Numbered from the stretch's first letter, positions 1 to 10,565 are shown. The stretch is 64,000 bases of DNA from Catonia carolina (GCA_035578175.1 JAQMRL010000001.1:52661553-52725552), one strand, 5' to 3'. Notes: generated by a model from the sequence alone, not told the origin. Program-made: numbers and translations.

Positions 1-2
1 TG

Positions 3-128
3 ACCTTTAGGGAGGAAAGTGAGAGGAGGAGGTGCGAACCCCACAATATGAACCAACTGAGGATGGACAGATCAAGAAGGATGAAGGAGGTGTGGGTGAG
101 GAAGAGAATGGAGCAGCATAGGACATGA
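3..128 (+). other. Short open frame at window edge, unidentified
   Basis: One frame is open from the first bases to a TGA at 126-128. It encodes about 41 residues that are very rich in Arg, Glu and Met, for example MDRSRRMKEVWVRKRM. This stretch is visibly richer in G and purines than the AT-rich DNA after it. It could be the tail of an ORF beginning outside the window, possibly a LINE C-terminus, or simply a chance frame in purine-rich sequence. I do not recognise a family. Confidence 0.2.
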
Positions 129-1759
129 AGAAACACCCCAAATATTGATTTAACGTGCTCTCGTTAAAGAGCTATTCGAAAAAAAAATTATTAGGTATAA
201 CGAAGCGGTGGATGATAATTGAGATAATATTGCTGATGGTTCATGAAAATGCAAAGTAATTTTTGTGTCATGCGGCGTTTTATCCGAGGATGTTAATAAA
301 ATTTATAATATGTGTTGGTGAAGTTTGTCTCAAATGAAGTAAGTACAAGTGCCAAATTTTTTAGTAGATCTATTTTATTCTATTATACAGTAACAACTAA
401 AAAATTAATTTGGTACAGCATCTCAACCATGAAGCAATCAATCTACTAGACAACAGAACTAAACTCCACGACTTTTACAAAAACTTCATCCAACCGGCCT
501 TTTTAAAAATTATTGAAAAACTATTTCAATTCCATTTAATTATTTTATGTTTGGTAAAAACGTTTAACTAACCTTTTCAAATTTTCTTTCGTACTTTTCT
601 GAAATTAATTGCTCAATGTCCCTGCGTCAACAGATTGAAAATTATGCTCTGTTAATTAAAAAAAAAACTTTTACGAAGTTAGATCTTAACATTTTAAATA
701 ACTTTCTTATTTTCGATCGTTTCAACAGTATAGTCATTGACGTACAAAATTATGAATAACAAAATTTCATAACGTAATTAAAATAATATGGAAAAAACAA
801 ATATATATGAAACGTTTTATTGCAATCAATTCGCAATTTTTAAATTCGCAACGCAGTTCCTTTAATGCGTTTTAAAATAAACAAGTTTTATGGTGAGGGA
901 ATTAATGCTTACTTTCTTTCCATGCAGAAAGGAAAATAAATATATTTTATCAAATAAATATTGAACTTTAAGTTAAACAAGGACACAGTCACATGTTTAC
1001 TACCTTTATTTTAAAAACTTTGGAAAATGCAACATGTAAAGTTAATAAATAATTTTGAATCACCCTGTTGAAGGTGTATTATGTTCGTGCATATTAACTT
1101 TAAAGTTGTTATCATTTTATAATTACTAAGTTGTACTGTACTTGATTTAGTAAATACTCTAACAGAAAACGATTTCACATATGAACCCTCGAACGTAAAG
1201 ACTCAAACATTAAATGAAAATAAACTAGAAAAGAGATCGAATACCACGCATAGTTATATTAACAAGGTGTGCTTATGAACTATGACCTCCTGTGTTTCTG
1301 CTTCATTAGAATCTCAATGCTACCGAAGTTTATTATTACTATATAATATATATGTGTGTGTACAAAGTAACAAAACTATAAATTAGATACAGTGAAATCA
1401 GCTGGTGTACACAAAATATTATTTTAAAACCATTAAACCAAGTAATATTTTGTACGAAATAAATCTGTAAAAGTAATTACTAAATAAAAAAAATTGTACC
1501 TGACTGATTTGAAATCAATGTTTATTATAAACGAGATTTTTATCTCATGCATTCTAAATTCAGGATTCTGTATTCAAGAAAGAAGAATTGTAAGATAACT
1601 TACGTATAAGATTGTATTAAGTACTAAACCAGGTGTTTCACAACATAATCGATTATTGAAAACTAAAACTGCTCAATTACATTAATTAATTAAAAACCCG
1701 AAGCGTTATGTGAAACAGATCATATATTCCATCAGAAGGAGAGTTTTAAAACGAAAATA
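129..1759. other. AT-rich non-coding stretch, no gene seen
   Basis: Both strands are dense in stops and homopolymer A/T runs. No repeat shared with the rest of the window was noticed, apart from a short TATATATGTGTGTG tract near 1346. Nothing supportable. Confidence 0.6.
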
Positions 1760-1900
1760 GAAATGAAAGAGAGAAAAGTCCTAAGTAAAATACATGGTCC
1801 GAAGGGAAATAAAAAGTACAATATAGATTAAGAATTAATAAAGATATTTATGAGAATGGAAAAATATAAAAAAAAGACAGAATTAGAACTGAAAAATAAA
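1760..1900 (+). pseudogene. RTE-like LINE remnant (C-terminal region)
   Basis: A decayed fragment of a non-LTR retrotransposon polyprotein. From 1764 one frame reads MKERKVLSKIHGPKG and a neighbouring frame then reads YRLRINKDIYENGKI. Together these match the family pattern ERK(V/I)LRKI(Y/F)GP...YRLR.N.E(I/L)YE, which in RTE-like elements lies just after the reverse transcriptase domain. At least one frameshift and several stops interrupt it, so it makes no protein. It is very short and lacks the RT catalytic motif. The match is by eye from known family motifs; a protein-profile search would settle the clade. Confidence 0.5.
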
Positions 1901-2041
1901 AAAATACACTGTATGTAAGGAAAAATTAGTTTTAGCTAAGTTTTTTTTAGGAAATGCAGTAAGACATCAGTTTTACAACAAGGACATCTAAAATGTGGAA
2001 AAAATTCAATATCTATTCTATCATTTCCTTTTCTAATTGAT

Positions 2042-2188
2042 TTTTTTTTTTTGTTTAACGTCCGACTGTTCCACAATTTCTGCTAATGCAGACGATGAAG
2101 GATGAAATGATTTTTTTGTAACGTATGAAAATATGCCGTACCGGCATGGCATTCGAATCCAAGACCGAATGATGAGAGTCGAGCATAT
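2042..2188 (-). repeat. SINE S2, 5'-truncated, antisense copy
   Basis: Antisense copy of a tRNA-derived SINE that also occurs at 19488-19685 and 39836-40007. Read on the minus strand it keeps the B-box-like GGATTCGAATGCC region, the shared body (CATATTTTCATACGTTAC) and the tail GTCGGACGTTAAACAAAAA, which ends in the T-run at 2042. The tRNA-like head with its A box, present in the other two copies, is missing, so it is 5'-truncated. An 11-bp TSD, TTCTAATTGAT, lies at 2031-2041 and 2189-2199. Confidence 0.8.
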
Positions 2189-2225
2189 TTCTAATTGATA
2201 AATTAGGGAGTAAAAATTAGGGTAA

Positions 2226-2511
2226 ACCCACTGCGTTGGTCTAGAGGTAAGGTCGTTGCTGTGAGTCAGCTGATTTTCAGAGACGAAGGTTCCTGATTCA
2301 AATCTTAGTAAAGGTAATTACTTTTATACGGATTTGAACTCTAGACAGTGGTTACCGGTTTACTTTGATGGTTGGGTTCAATTAACCATATTCTCTCAGG
2401 AATGGTCGGCCTGGGTCAGCCCCATACACATCATTCTCATCTCATTGGGTCATGTTGTTGCTTATTGTCCTGAATTGAACTGATTGCAACATACACACAT
2501 TAGGGATTTTG
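2226..2511 (+). repeat. SINE S1, near-complete copy with 14-bp TSD
   Basis: tRNA-derived SINE of about 286 bp. An A-box-like TTGGTCTAGAGGTAA lies near its start and a B-box-like GTTCCTGATTCAAATC about 55 bases later. A non-tRNA body follows (GCTAGACAGTGGTTACC in other copies; CTCTCAGGAATGGTCGGCCT; CATTGGGTCATG) and it ends in A-rich sequence. The TSD is AAAAATTAGGGTAA at 2212-2225 and AAAAATTAGAGTAA at 2512-2525, one mismatch in 14. Other copies are at 50553-50880 and, interrupted, at 23084-24510. It sits 37 bases from the antisense S2 copy. Confidence 0.85.
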
Positions 2512-2525
2512 AAAAATTAGAGTAA

Positions 2526-3882
2526 GGTGTGTTTTGCCTAAGGGCTAGACGAATCAAGGAGCTTGTAAATTATAGTTAAGTAACACCGGTTGGGGTCTAT
2601 GCACAATATAATATCTACTCCAAATCAAAAACGCAGAAAAACAGAAGATAATTAAATTGGATGGTTGCCATTACTTCACAAAATCATATTAGACTTTTTG
2701 AAGGATCAAGTGGTGAAACAGCACCAGCTATAAAGAAATTCTATGATAAATCCAGTCTACATTTATAATTACGATCAAAAACTTTTCATTGTACATAACA
2801 AACAATATTTTACAACTCTCATTGCCACAGTACTACAAAATGTTCAAAACACCACAATTACAAAATTAACATGTAATACTCGTACCATCCCAATCACAAA
2901 ACCATCAATGTTTTGTACAACAATACTGCTCAATGAGTGACGTAAACGGAAACTCCTTTGCACCATCTAATTTTCTCTATTTTCGTACATAATTTAATCA
3001 AACTTTTCATATAAATGTATTTTCTTAATATGTATTAAGTTTTGTAAATAAGATGTATTTTTCTTTTATCTGGTTATTTCTTATTGTGAGATAATTACTT
3101 AATTGTTCATGCATCAACTGATTTTAAATTATGTTCATAAGGAAATGAAATGTAAATAGAATTTCAGTTTCTGATTTTTTCAATATCCAAATAACTTTTC
3201 TAGTTAAATTTCAATGAATTTGAACAGTTCAATTAATCAGTATTAACACAGAGTAACGATTGACTAAATATTCGAAACTTAGGAATAAAATCTGAAATCT
3301 TTAAATTGTAAAAGCTACCAACTGTTCATAAAGGTTACCTAAGAGATTTCGTTTAGTACGATATTATGATACTCAAGTTTAATATTAGGCCTACAGTTTC
3401 AAAACACTTAAAGCAAATTGTTAAATTGTTGCAAATAATAAAATTGAATAAGGAATCTACATCACAGTGTAAAAATTAAATTAATTAAAAAATGTAATTA
3501 AGTTAATTATTAGAATTATTACTTTAATTGTACTAAATTTACTATTCTCATTAGTTGATATTTCGATTTTAATTACTCCATTTCGTACCTACGACTGACA
3601 CACTTGGCTTGTAATTGCAAATAACAAAAATTTCCTGCTGAATATTTTGTTTAATTTTTAGGTAATTAGGAAATAAATTGTAAGAAGGTGAAAGCTTTAA
3701 TAGACAAGACTGAACAGAATCTACGTAGTTTTTTATCAAATTTATCTGGAACCAGTTCAAACATCAATTATAAGAAAATGTGAGAAAATAAACAGGGAGA
3801 AACACTTTTAACTAAAAAAATTTGAAGATAGAATCCATAATAAAATGTTTTACAAATTATGACAAATAATAGAAAAATAAAA
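2526..3882. other. AT-rich non-coding stretch, no gene seen
   Basis: A 65-codon frame at 2743-2940 and a 63-codon antisense frame at 3569-3760 have low-complexity composition and match no family I know, so I treat them as chance frames. No repeats shared with the rest of the window were noticed. Confidence 0.55.
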
Positions 3883-4224
3883 TGCCCATAACAGGCAGGT
3901 GGAGTGTTAAATTATTATTTACACTCGATCTGCTAGTTCCTGGTTACAAAAATAGTCCTGTTTCTTATCATATGGTCAACCAATTATGTGACTGAAGCGT
4001 TTAAAAACAGAAGAGGTAGATGTGTAAAAGACACTAGTCAGAGTTATCTCCTCTGACAGTATTGAATTTCATTATACAGCCAAACCCTGTGGTGAATGAA
4101 ATGAAGGAGTCATTTGCACGGTGGAAAGTAGATACTTTTTTAGGGCCTGGCATACCACCTCACTCTTCACTTAGTAAAGCTCCTAGAGGTTCAAACCAGC
4201 CTTTCGGCTGATGACCTAAACACC
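3883..4224 (+). repeat. Interspersed repeat R-A, copy 1
   Basis: First of five copies of an unclassified ~345-405-bp repeat. Landmarks in order are TGCCCATAA..GGCAGGTGGAG, CTCGATCTGCTAGTTCC, GTAAAAGACACTAGTCAGAG, TTCATTATACAGCCA, GGTGAATGAA and finally AGAGGTTCAAACCAGCCTTT followed by CGGCTGATGACCTAAACA. This copy lacks the internal block containing the small palindrome seen at 49159-49182. No terminal inverted repeats are apparent. Its 3' end runs into the T-rich start of the direct repeat at 4240. Confidence 0.7.
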
Positions 4225-4239
4225 ACATATATACATACA

Positions 4240-4330
4240 TTTTTTTAAAAATAAATATACACGATAAATTTATTAGTAATAGCCAATGCTACTTAAAATA
4301 ATAATTTAGTAATAAAAGAGTACTGCTCGG
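4240..4330 (+). repeat. Long direct repeat flanking R-B copy 1, left copy (first part)
   Basis: The T-run and following sequence (ATAAATATACACGATAAATT, TAATAGCCAATGCTACTTAA, GTACTGCTCGG) recur almost unchanged at 6036-6130. In the right copy the sequence continues into GGTCTCACTATTAGGCATTATT. Here that continuation is found only at 5056-5078, so this copy is split by a 725-bp segment. Confidence 0.75.
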
Positions 4331-5055
4331 TTGAAGAGAACTATTTTATCCCCACGAGGGATTAGCCAAATTTGTAAGAAATTAAATTGCCCCTCACAAG
4401 AGAATGCCAAATTTGAAAGAAATTAAATTAATATTGTATTCTTTATTGGTGTTGTATCACCTTTCAAGTTTGATCTTATTATTTTTCATTACCTTGTCCC
4501 TTATTTATTTATTTCAATAAAACATTATTCACATTAAATCATTATAAGTTTTATTCAATTTATATATTTTCATAATTACAGTCTTAATTGTCACGTATCT
4601 AAATTAATCTGCTTTCACAATCTTCGAACGATTCAAATATTTCTTTCAATTTTCCTATTAAACGAATGGTTATTGTTATTGTTTTCATACATCTGCCATT
4701 GAAAAGCTACCAGATAATCACCACTATTATAGAGTTGAATAATTTGTGTCTCTCTTAATAACATGAACGTTATATTTATTACTGTTTATTTATATTTACT
4801 ATTTATTATATATTTATTACTATTTTTTAAGAACGAATGAGGACCTACTCGCTTGGTTTGGCCTCCAGTCCCCCACTAAAATAATTTACAATTTCTATTT
4901 TCTTCTTCTTAGTTGCCTAGTAACCATATTCTGTTAATGTAAATTAAATAACTTTTTTTTAAATATTTATCTTAATCAGCTGGAATTATTCATATTTATT
5001 TAAATAGATTCAAATGTAAACAACACCAGGTGTGCATCAAATTTGTCTCATTACA
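4331..5055. other. 725-bp insertion splitting the left direct repeat
   Basis: Compared with the uninterrupted copy at 6036-6150, these 725 bases sit exactly between two CGG triplets (4328-4330 and 5056-5058), as expected for an insertion with a 3-bp duplication; a deletion in the right copy is the alternative. The segment begins TTGAAGAGAACTATT and ends TTGTCTCATTACA, with no clear inverted termini. Near 4360-4435 it holds an imperfect tandem repeat of GCCAAATTTG.AAGAAATTAA. No coding sequence is visible. Confidence 0.5.
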
Positions 5056-5078
5056 CGGTCTCACTATTAAGCATTATT
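5056..5078 (+). repeat. Long direct repeat, left copy (second part)
   Basis: CGGTCTCACTATTAAGCATT plus ATT matches 6128-6150 with one difference. It ends exactly where the R-B terminus ACTTTCTCTTGCC begins. Confidence 0.7.
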
Positions 5079-5212
5079 ACTTTCTCTTGCCTATATGAAT
5101 ATATATACGAAGGAAAGTATTGTTTTCATATCGATTTTTCAAAATCGACTTTTCACCGTATCTACAAGTTTTCAGACCCCCTGAACCCTAAAAAACATTT
5201 TTTTGGCGATTG

Positions 5213-5253
<41 letters not shown>

Positions 5254-6035
5254 CGCGCACGTGTACAGAATATCTCAAGAACGGAACACCGTACGAACTT
5301 GAAACTTAAGTTACATACCACTATCGGACCCGACGCGAACATTTTCATCAAAATCGGTCAACCGGAAGTAGTAGTTTATTCGTGTAATTTTTCACTTTTT
5401 TGCGATTTTCTAAAAAACTGGTCCTACGATTTTTTTTAAACATAGCCTGGTTTACTTAATTTTTTATGCTCATCAAGATAGGATAGGCGCCATGTTTGCT
5501 GAAATTCTTGGTGAGGCTGTTTTAACGTAAAAAAATTGTTTTTATAGATTGCGGCTTTAATAATATGCATTTTAGCGCAAAAATTTATAAAATAAAAATT
5601 GTAGAAAATTTAAAATCCTACAATTATTATTTCAAACATTTTTTGTATAACGCTTACTTTAGCGGTAATTAGCGATTTTATGTTTTTTTCTCACGAACAC
5701 GTGTAAACAATTGATTTTTTAACGATTTCAGCCTTAGTATGCATTTTATGACAAAAGTGTATAATTATATATATAAGAAATTAAAAGATCTACAACTTTC
5801 ATTTAAAGCATATTTCTCTACAGAGCCTAGTTTAGCGAGAAAGAGTGATTTTCCGTATTTTTCCGCCAAACTGAGGTTGATTTTCATTTTGCGTTTTTCA
5901 CTTATGATTAAAATAAGGTTAGGTTTATTTGAGGTTAGTTTGTTATTTATTTCTTATGTTTTATTAATAATATTAGGTAATAGTGGTCATTATTTGCATT
6001 GGCAAGAGAAAGTTGTGTGAGTGTTTCACACCAGA
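5079..6035 (+). repeat. Interspersed repeat R-B, copy 1 (inverted termini plus hairpin)
   Basis: About 957 bp and nearly collinear with 17881-18827 and, inverted, 53179-54080. It starts with ACTTTCTCTTGCC (5079-5091), and the exact reverse complement GGCAAGAGAAAGT is at 6001-6013. Beyond that a perfect 6-bp stem, GTGTGA/TCACAC around GTGTT (6015-6031), precedes CAGAT and a T-run in every copy. The interior has a variable GT/CG microsatellite, a highly conserved block around AACGGAACACCGTACGAAC and CGGTCAACCGGAAGTAGTAG, and repeats of TTTAGCG. Open frames here (about 5043-5309, 5203-5439, 5739-6020) are not conserved between copies and are not called genes. Superfamily unknown; probably a non-autonomous element. 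Confidence 0.8.
5216..5267. repeat. (TG)n(CG)n microsatellite, uninterrupted purine/pyrimidine alternation
   Basis: About 30 bases of TG dinucleotides pass into CG dinucleotides and then CACGTGTACA, giving 52 bases of strict pyrimidine/purine alternation inside R-B copy 1. At the same place R-B copies 2 and 3 have shorter, interrupted GT tracts. Confidence 0.9.
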
Positions 6036-6150
6036 TTTTTTTTTTGAAATAAATATACACGATAAATTTATTACTAATAGCCAATGCTACTTAAAATAAT
6101 AATTTAGTAATGAAAGAGTACTCTGCTCGGTCTCACTATTAGGCATTATT
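6036..6150 (+). repeat. Long direct repeat flanking R-B copy 1, right copy
   Basis: Uninterrupted version of the sequence at 4240-4330 plus 5056-5078. It starts in the T-run at the end of R-B and ends ..CTCGGTCTCACTATTAGGCATTATT. At roughly 110 bp it is far longer than a usual TSD, so a tandem duplication or template-switch origin is more likely. Confidence 0.75.
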
Positions 6151-8345
6151 TTTTTATAATTTACATAGTAACAATAAATTTGTACACTAAGCAGATGATT
6201 ATTGACCTCAGTAAATACATAAAGTAGAAGTTCAAAAGTTATTCTTAAATCCAAACAAAAGAATATAACAAATTTTATCATTTAAAAGTTAATTTCGACT
6301 TATGCATATTGTAGCTAACAAAGACAAGAAAAAGTATTACGATATATCTAAGAATATCAATATAAATCTTGTATTGTGTGTAGGCCATGCCCGGCATTAA
6401 TTTATACCCTTTTAAAAACTTACAATAATAAACATCATAAATATATAAGTCTATAAATATCTCGAATGAATATATTAACCGAAGAAAAAGCCCCTCAGCT
6501 ACAGGAAACGATAATATTTCTGCTGAATTTAAAATAAGTTTTTAGGTATCATAATAGAAGTCTACTTTGTATGCAATATGTCTTGATTACTAAGATAAGG
6601 TTGTCCAAACAACATTATAGTATTTCGTTAATGGCGGATTTGTGGTCAGTACATAAATAATTTCAACTATTCGAGTACGTATATGTTTAGATACTCAATC
6701 ATATCACCGTTTTAAATAATAATTTGTAACTATATTCCCTGTATAAAAATATATATGGAATACGCAATTGTTTATATGGATTCATCTTTGTTTTTTCGGT
6801 TAGCTGTCCTGTGGCTTATCAAAAACAGTTCTTCATCTTCTCCAAATATTGAACAAATAGCTTCATGTCATCTCTTATAATGTAATTCACGTTGATTACT
6901 CTGATTTTAAATCAATTTAAAATTTTCTCTCAATGAAAATAATCTTATATTATAATTGGAACAATCCTAAGTAATAATGCAGTGGGTGTATTAAAATTTG
7001 CTTTCCATCCACAGAGAATCATTCTTTTTGAAAGATTACTCCTTCACCAGATCAAATTATACAATCCTCCTTATTCATCTCCGAACTTATTTGAGAGTAC
7101 TTTAATTTCTAAAATATTTTCCCGAGATAATATTTATCAGGCTGTATTCTACTTTATTATTAATAAGTTTTTCTCTTTAATTTTTATTACAGTACTGTAC
7201 AATCAGCTACACAATTTTCGTACATGGTATTTAATTTAATAGACGGTGTGGGGGGGGGGGGGTTACTTTCAGAAGAGGTAACCAATGATAAATTCTCCGT
7301 TTATAACTACGGGTGATATCCATTATTCCGGCCAAGAGAATTCTGTTCCATTTTTTATTTACACATCGTACAGTTGGATAGGCCTACTGTCTTATAGTTA
7401 GGTCACGGGCTAGTTGGTTGGGATGGTTATCTTGTTTGCAAAATTTACTATAAAAGGACGAGGAAAATTCATTTACTTTTATCACTATTCCTTTAAATTT
7501 AACCTGCAATGGCAAATACTTACCGTTTGAAGCACAAAAATTAATTAGGCCTAAGTGTATCAACTACTAGTACTTTTTTTATTTTTATAAATCAGTAGAA
7601 CTTTCTTTTTCCGGAACAATAATAGTGAAACAACAATAATTCATTTAATTTGATAACGTATTCTACGACATTTCCGCACACTGTGCGTATAATAGTTTTA
7701 CTTTAAAATAGTTGGCGGGAGTGGTAAATGATAAAGTGGTGAATAAATATTGTTGATTTTATAATTTTTAATTATGTGACATCGTATGTCGTTTTGCAAT
7801 GTTTCTAATTAAACACAGGTCTGTAAAACAAGAGTTCATTTCAATTTAATAAAAAAAAAATAACCTTATTTAAATGCATACGTGGAATATTATTAATGTA
7901 AGATGTGTACATCTACCCACGACTTTTATTTTCTTCACATTTAATAAATTATTTTCTTCGCTTTTCTTTATTTTAACCACTACTGTAGGCCTACAATACA
8001 AAACTAGTAAATGAGGTTAAAAATGAGTTATGATTTTATTATTATCGTTTGGAGAACACCCCTCAGTATATGGATTACGAAGGGGCTAAAAAATAGGTTT
8101 AGTAAAATAGATGATTGGAAAAATACAAATTTTTAAATTCCCCAAAAAACTGTTGTCTTTAAAGGTCCCTGCTCCAGGATCGTCGTATACATAGAAATGG
8201 GGTGGTTATACATTGCGGGGCGTCGTGTACATCGAGAAGCTATGGCTGGTTGCAAGGATGTGAGGTAGTACAACAGAATAGCATTAAAATTACATCAATA
8301 TGCTGCACCATTTTAATTATTCTTCTCTATTATAATAATCATATT
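6151..8345. other. AT-rich non-coding stretch, no gene seen
   Basis: Contains a run of 13 G at 7250-7262. An 85-codon frame at 6982-7239 is hydrophobic and matches no family I recognise; I regard it as chance. No shared repeat was noticed. Confidence 0.5.
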
Positions 8346-8610
8346 TTTTATATCCTTAGATAAAACAGCTAATGGAACAGTAAGGGCAGCATTAAATGGG
8401 TTAGAGTTCAAGGAAGATACCAGGGAACTACAATAGAAAATTTGAAGAACAAGACAAACATAGTTAAAAGACTCAAGGACAAACAGAACAGACTAGAAAC
8501 CAAGATCAACAAACAGATAATAAGAAAAGAAATTTCAGAAAAAAAAGAAGTTAAGATCCGAGAAAATGAAGAAGTACTGGGCTAACAAGAAACTAAAGAA
8601 ATTGAGTAAG
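8346..8610 (+). other. Purine-rich block with Lys-rich frames, unidentified
   Basis: A purine-rich plus strand gives broken frames such as VRAALNGLEFKEDTREL followed by stop-interrupted, Lys/Arg-rich coiled-coil-like residues (KKFQKKKKLRSEKMKKYWANK). The style is that of a decayed LINE ORF1 or the spacer region of an ORF2, but no diagnostic motif is present. A similar purine-rich stretch lies at the window end (about 63640-63990). Confidence 0.2.
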
Positions 8611-9730
8611 ATGGTCCAATGCCGGTCATAAAATGGGAAAAACAGCTGTTTTTCACGTATCAACCATTTTGTTAATAATATTACTGATAACAAGTATTCT
8701 GGATTACAAAAAAGGTGCAATTAACTGTGTTTTACCTTATAATAAATAAAATAAACCCATGTAACGTATAGAATATTACAGATGAGATGTATCAACAAGA
8801 ATGAACATATTTCATTTCAAGATAAGTAACGGTAAAGAAAGGAATAAAACAATACTTGAACGCTCTGTATTTTATTTGGTGTCGTTATTATTAAATGTTA
8901 ACCGTAGAATAACAACAGCAGTATACCTGGTGTGCTGAATAAATGGGCCCAGATTTCTCTCTCCGGTGTTACTGTGAAATTAGTTGACTATCCCTAAATA
9001 GCGCGACTAACTCTATTTTAATGTCCAACACTTGAACTGAATGTTTATATTATACCTCATGGCTGTAGCTCTAAAGAGAACAATCTTTCCTCGCCTATCG
9101 CCTAATATAATAACAACTGAACAACTTTCCTGCATGCAACGCTACGTTATATTGAATTGAAATACTTAGCAAACAAGTCTTGCCGTAAACAAAACGGAAT
9201 CTAAATTATATAAAGTACAGACGATTATAATAATTTTATTAGAAGTAATATCAAGTAACAGTTTACTACAGAGTAATAAACCGTCCAATTCATATCTATC
9301 TTTATGTACTTGTACGACCACTTTAATTACTCCATTAAAAACAAAAGTATATTTCTAAACAGTCGTATCAGAAACTAATACAAAATATATTTTGCACCTA
9401 GGTCACATTTAATATTTTACTTCCATATAAAGCTGCAGTTATATGAGTCTACGTGAAAACACAAAAAACATGCGTAAATCTTGTAAGTAATAATAATAAC
9501 AGCTAGTTAACACGCTAAGGAAGTTTCAGAAACAAAAAAGTGAAAATTAATTCATGAGTATGTTACTTTCATTACGTTAGCAGAACCATCTACTTTGTTA
9601 ACTTATAAAGAAGAAATAAGAAACCCATTACCGAAAACTAATTAGTGTAAGAAAATTTTAGGACATACCTGGCTGTAAAAAAATTGTCTAAAAAAATTAT
9701 CATTATATTCGATATGGACTTTTATTAATT
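8611..9730. other. AT-rich non-coding stretch, no gene seen
   Basis: No coding frame, structured RNA or shared repeat could be supported here. Confidence 0.55.
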
Positions 9731-9736
9731 AGTAGC

Positions 9737-9860
9737 AATTAAGGAGGTATTAGAAGAAACCTGTATCTAGTTAGGGAAAGATTAGAGAAGAAGACGAAGA
9801 AGAAAATTCGGATTAAATATGGATTAGGCTTCCTAGTCTGTCCCAACTTCAAACTTATTA
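9737..9860 (+). repeat. LINE 3'-end fragment, copy 1
   Basis: The sequence from GGAGGTATTAGAAGAAACCT through GAAGAAGACGAAGAAGAAAA to the end GGATTAGGCTTCCTAGTCTG and CCCAACTTCAAACTTA parallels 10125-10242 with substitutions and small indels. It represents a second 3' end of the same LINE lineage, about 380 bp upstream of the other. Confidence 0.55.
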
Positions 9861-10019
9861 AAACTTTAGTTCAAACATAGTTCTGTATGTACATGATATG
9901 GAGACGTGTACTTCCAGCACCTATACAAGGACTGGACACTATGACCTTGACAAAGAGCGTACGAGAAACAAACATGTGGTGATGCAAAGTGTGACAGATG
10001 GGCATGAACGGTGATTTAA

Positions 10020-10242
10020 TGGAGACCTCGAGGAACCAGCAGAGTTTTTGGACGACTAGGTAGATTAGAGGGATGTATGGCGTCAGAGAGATGGCTGAGA
10101 ATAGCCCATGACAGGGAATTACAGCGAAAATTGGAAGAGGTCTATATCCAGTACTGGATAGAGAAAGGCTAGAAAAGAAGACGGAAAGAAGAAAATATGA
10201 TATGGATTAGGCCTCCTGGAATGTTCCAACTTCCAACTTAGT
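10020..10242 (+). pseudogene. RTE-like LINE C-terminus and 3' end
   Basis: From about 10053 one frame reads RLGRLEGCMASERWLRIAHD then RELQRKLEEVYIQYWIEKG, ending at a TAG near 10170. This resembles the extreme C-terminus of RTE-like polyproteins (GRP.GR..DRL....ERW..LA.DRE.WR.LVEE). A purine-rich 3' tail GAAGACGGAAAGAAG follows, then GGATTAGGCCTCCTGGAATG. Upstream residues (RGTSRVFG) run on in shifted frames, so it is decayed. The RT domain is absent. Its 3' end lies about 20 bp from an antisense LINE fragment, so two LINE fragments converge here. Confidence 0.55.
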
Positions 10243-10261
10243 AATCTCCCGTTTATTAAAG

Positions 10262-10565
10262 AAGTTAGGTTGCCCATCTCTTCTGAGGTCGTCCAATACC
10301 AAGTTGTTCAGCTGGCTTGTAAGTAAATATTTGTTTGGTTATTCGATTGTCTAGTATCCACAACAAATGACTATATCACTCGTTTGTATTTTCGAATGGT
10401 TGATATAATCCCTGGCACATACAGTTCGTGTCTAACACCTTCATTTTTTCAATGGTCTAGTGGTCGATCCTCTGCAAAAGGACTTAACTCATCGTAGTAG
10501 CCTTTAATCTAGACATTTGCTGAGAATTAAGAGTCCATAGCTATGAACCATTCTATTTAAAACTA
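10262..10565 (-). pseudogene. RTE-like LINE remnant, post-RT region, antisense
   Basis: Read on the minus strand, one frame contains LWTLNSQQMSRLKATTMS, which matches the family pattern (L/V)YG.E.WTL...Q..RL.A.EM located just after the RT domain. After several stops it reaches KPAEQLGIGRPQKRWAT, resembling the conserved GRP(R/K)KRW segment. Stops and a missing middle show it is a dead fragment. It points towards the plus-strand LINE tail ending at 10242. Confidence 0.5.

Noticed and set aside
2226..2300. Possible tRNA gene (A and B boxes)
   Set aside because: The cloverleaf cannot be completed and the same head with the same non-tRNA body recurs with TSDs, so it is a SINE. The same reasoning applies to 19620-19685, 39940-40007, 50553-50640 and the S3 copies.
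5043..6020. Open frames of 78-93 codons inside R-B copy 1 (and 17996-18304 in copy 2)
   Set aside because: They lie in a repeat. Copies 1 and 2 keep a similar reading over a short block because the DNA is conserved, but the starts, stops and flanks differ, the microsatellite disrupts the frame, and no domain is recognisable.
6982..7239. 85-codon plus frame
   Set aside because: Hydrophobic, AT-driven composition with no recognisable domain and no supporting splice or start context.
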